Shown: one piece after another, positions 63,823-64,000 of the stretch
Layout of the letters: each line of letters starts with the position of its first letter
Position numbering within the stretch: the stretch's first letter is position 1
Assembly (NCBI RefSeq): GCF_001592285.1
Contig: NZ_BCWQ01000018.1
Coordinates: forward strand, 1-64,000
DNA from: Hydrogenophaga pseudoflava NBRC 102511
GTDB lineage: Bacteria > Pseudomonadota > Gammaproteobacteria > Burkholderiales > Burkholderiaceae_C
Length of the DNA stretch: 64,000 nucleotides
Direction of reading: 5' to 3'
Notes under the pieces: generated by a model
Databases searched by the model: none
The model's input: the letters and a program-made list of their open reading frames with translations, nothing else
Told to the model about the DNA's origin: nothing
Made by a program: the position numbers and the translations under genes

Positions 63823-64000
63823 CTACGGCAGGTCGGGCGGCGTGCCCAGCAGCGCGTGGCCCTGGCCGATCAGGGTTTCGATGCCGAGCGCGATGCCGAT
63901 CAGCCGCGCCTCGGCGTGCGGTGGCCCCATCAGCTGCAGGCCCACCGGCATGCGGTTGGCGTCGAGGCCCACGGGCATGGTCAGCGCGCACCAGCCGAAC
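63823..64000 (-). CDS. Amidase-signature protein, C-terminal fragment (window edge)
   Basis: The frame is open to the window edge and encodes the last 58 or so residues of an amidase: ALTMPVGLDANRMPVGLQLMGPP, then IGIALGIETLIGQ, in sequence order. The MPVGLQLMGPP segment is typical of the C-terminus of GatA/AtzF-type amidases. Truncation is due to the window boundary. It lies 41 bases upstream of the hydratase gene on the same strand, suggesting an operon. Confidence 0.82.
   Translation of the reverse strand, partial: FGWCALTMPVGLDANRMPVGLQLMGPPHAEARLIGIALGIETLIGQGHALLGTPPDLP

Overview
The window is high-GC, densely packed bacterial DNA with the gene content and order of a betaproteobacterium of the Comamonadaceae. 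A Hydrogenophaga-like hydrogen oxidiser is the best guess. The basis is Cupriavidus-type hox and hyp genes, the gatCAB/mreBCD and pyrE-xth neighbourhoods, and GC-rich repeats of a kind I associate with that family. I saw no rRNA, tRNA, CRISPR array or intact insertion sequence.

Region 1 (1-23615) is one plus-strand [NiFe]-hydrogenase block. It opens inside a hupE-like gene and continues with the b-type cytochrome hoxZ, an unexpected HigA-like DNA-binding gene, and the membrane-hydrogenase maturation set hoxM-L-O-Q-R-T-V. Next come hypA, hypB, a short hypF, hypC, hypD and hypE, an unknown gene, hypX, and the NtrC-type regulator hoxA. After that lie the complete NAD-reducing soluble hydrogenase hoxF-U-Y-H with its protease hoxW, and finally the hydrogen sensor hoxB-C with its kinase hoxJ. 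The membrane hydrogenase structural genes hoxK and hoxG are not in the window and presumably lie just upstream. Most genes overlap by 4-10 bases. The logic is sensing (HoxBC to HoxJ to HoxA), metal-centre assembly (Hyp proteins, HypX), membrane-enzyme maturation (HoxL-V), and NADH production (HoxFUYH). Three of these genes carry the same GC-rich repeat in frame.

Region 2 (23641-49541) is mostly housekeeping. It holds a TauE/SafE permease, the cell-shape operon mreB-mreC-mreD-mrdA (minus strand), gatCAB, a DUF4124-like protein, pyrE and xth with overlapping start codons, a LysR regulator, a metallo-beta-lactamase-fold hydrolase, a Tat-exported M48 peptidase, an AmpG-like permease and an acyl-CoA ligase. 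It continues with a two-component system, a possible small RNA or long 3' UTR ended by a strong terminator, a glycosyltransferase, ilvE, radA, a J-domain-like protein and a nitronate monooxygenase.

Region 3 (49606-64000) is aromatic-acid catabolism. The homoprotocatechuate meta-cleavage operon runs hpaR-G1-G2-E-D-F-H-(class II aldolase)-(ketopantoate-reductase-like)-hpaI. It is interrupted between hpaE and hpaD by two large structured repeats in opposite orientation. A LysR gene is divergent from a small operon (extradiol-dioxygenase-like VOC protein, class II aldolase, TRAP solute-binding protein), with a clean inverted repeat between them. A VOC protein, a lone ssDNA-binding OB-fold gene, a second HpaH-family hydratase and a truncated amidase end the window.

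The best candidates for something undescribed are the structured repeats. They keep identical core blocks but have arms that differ between copies and still pair within each copy. The repeats sit inside coding sequence in three hydrogenase genes and inside the hpa operon.
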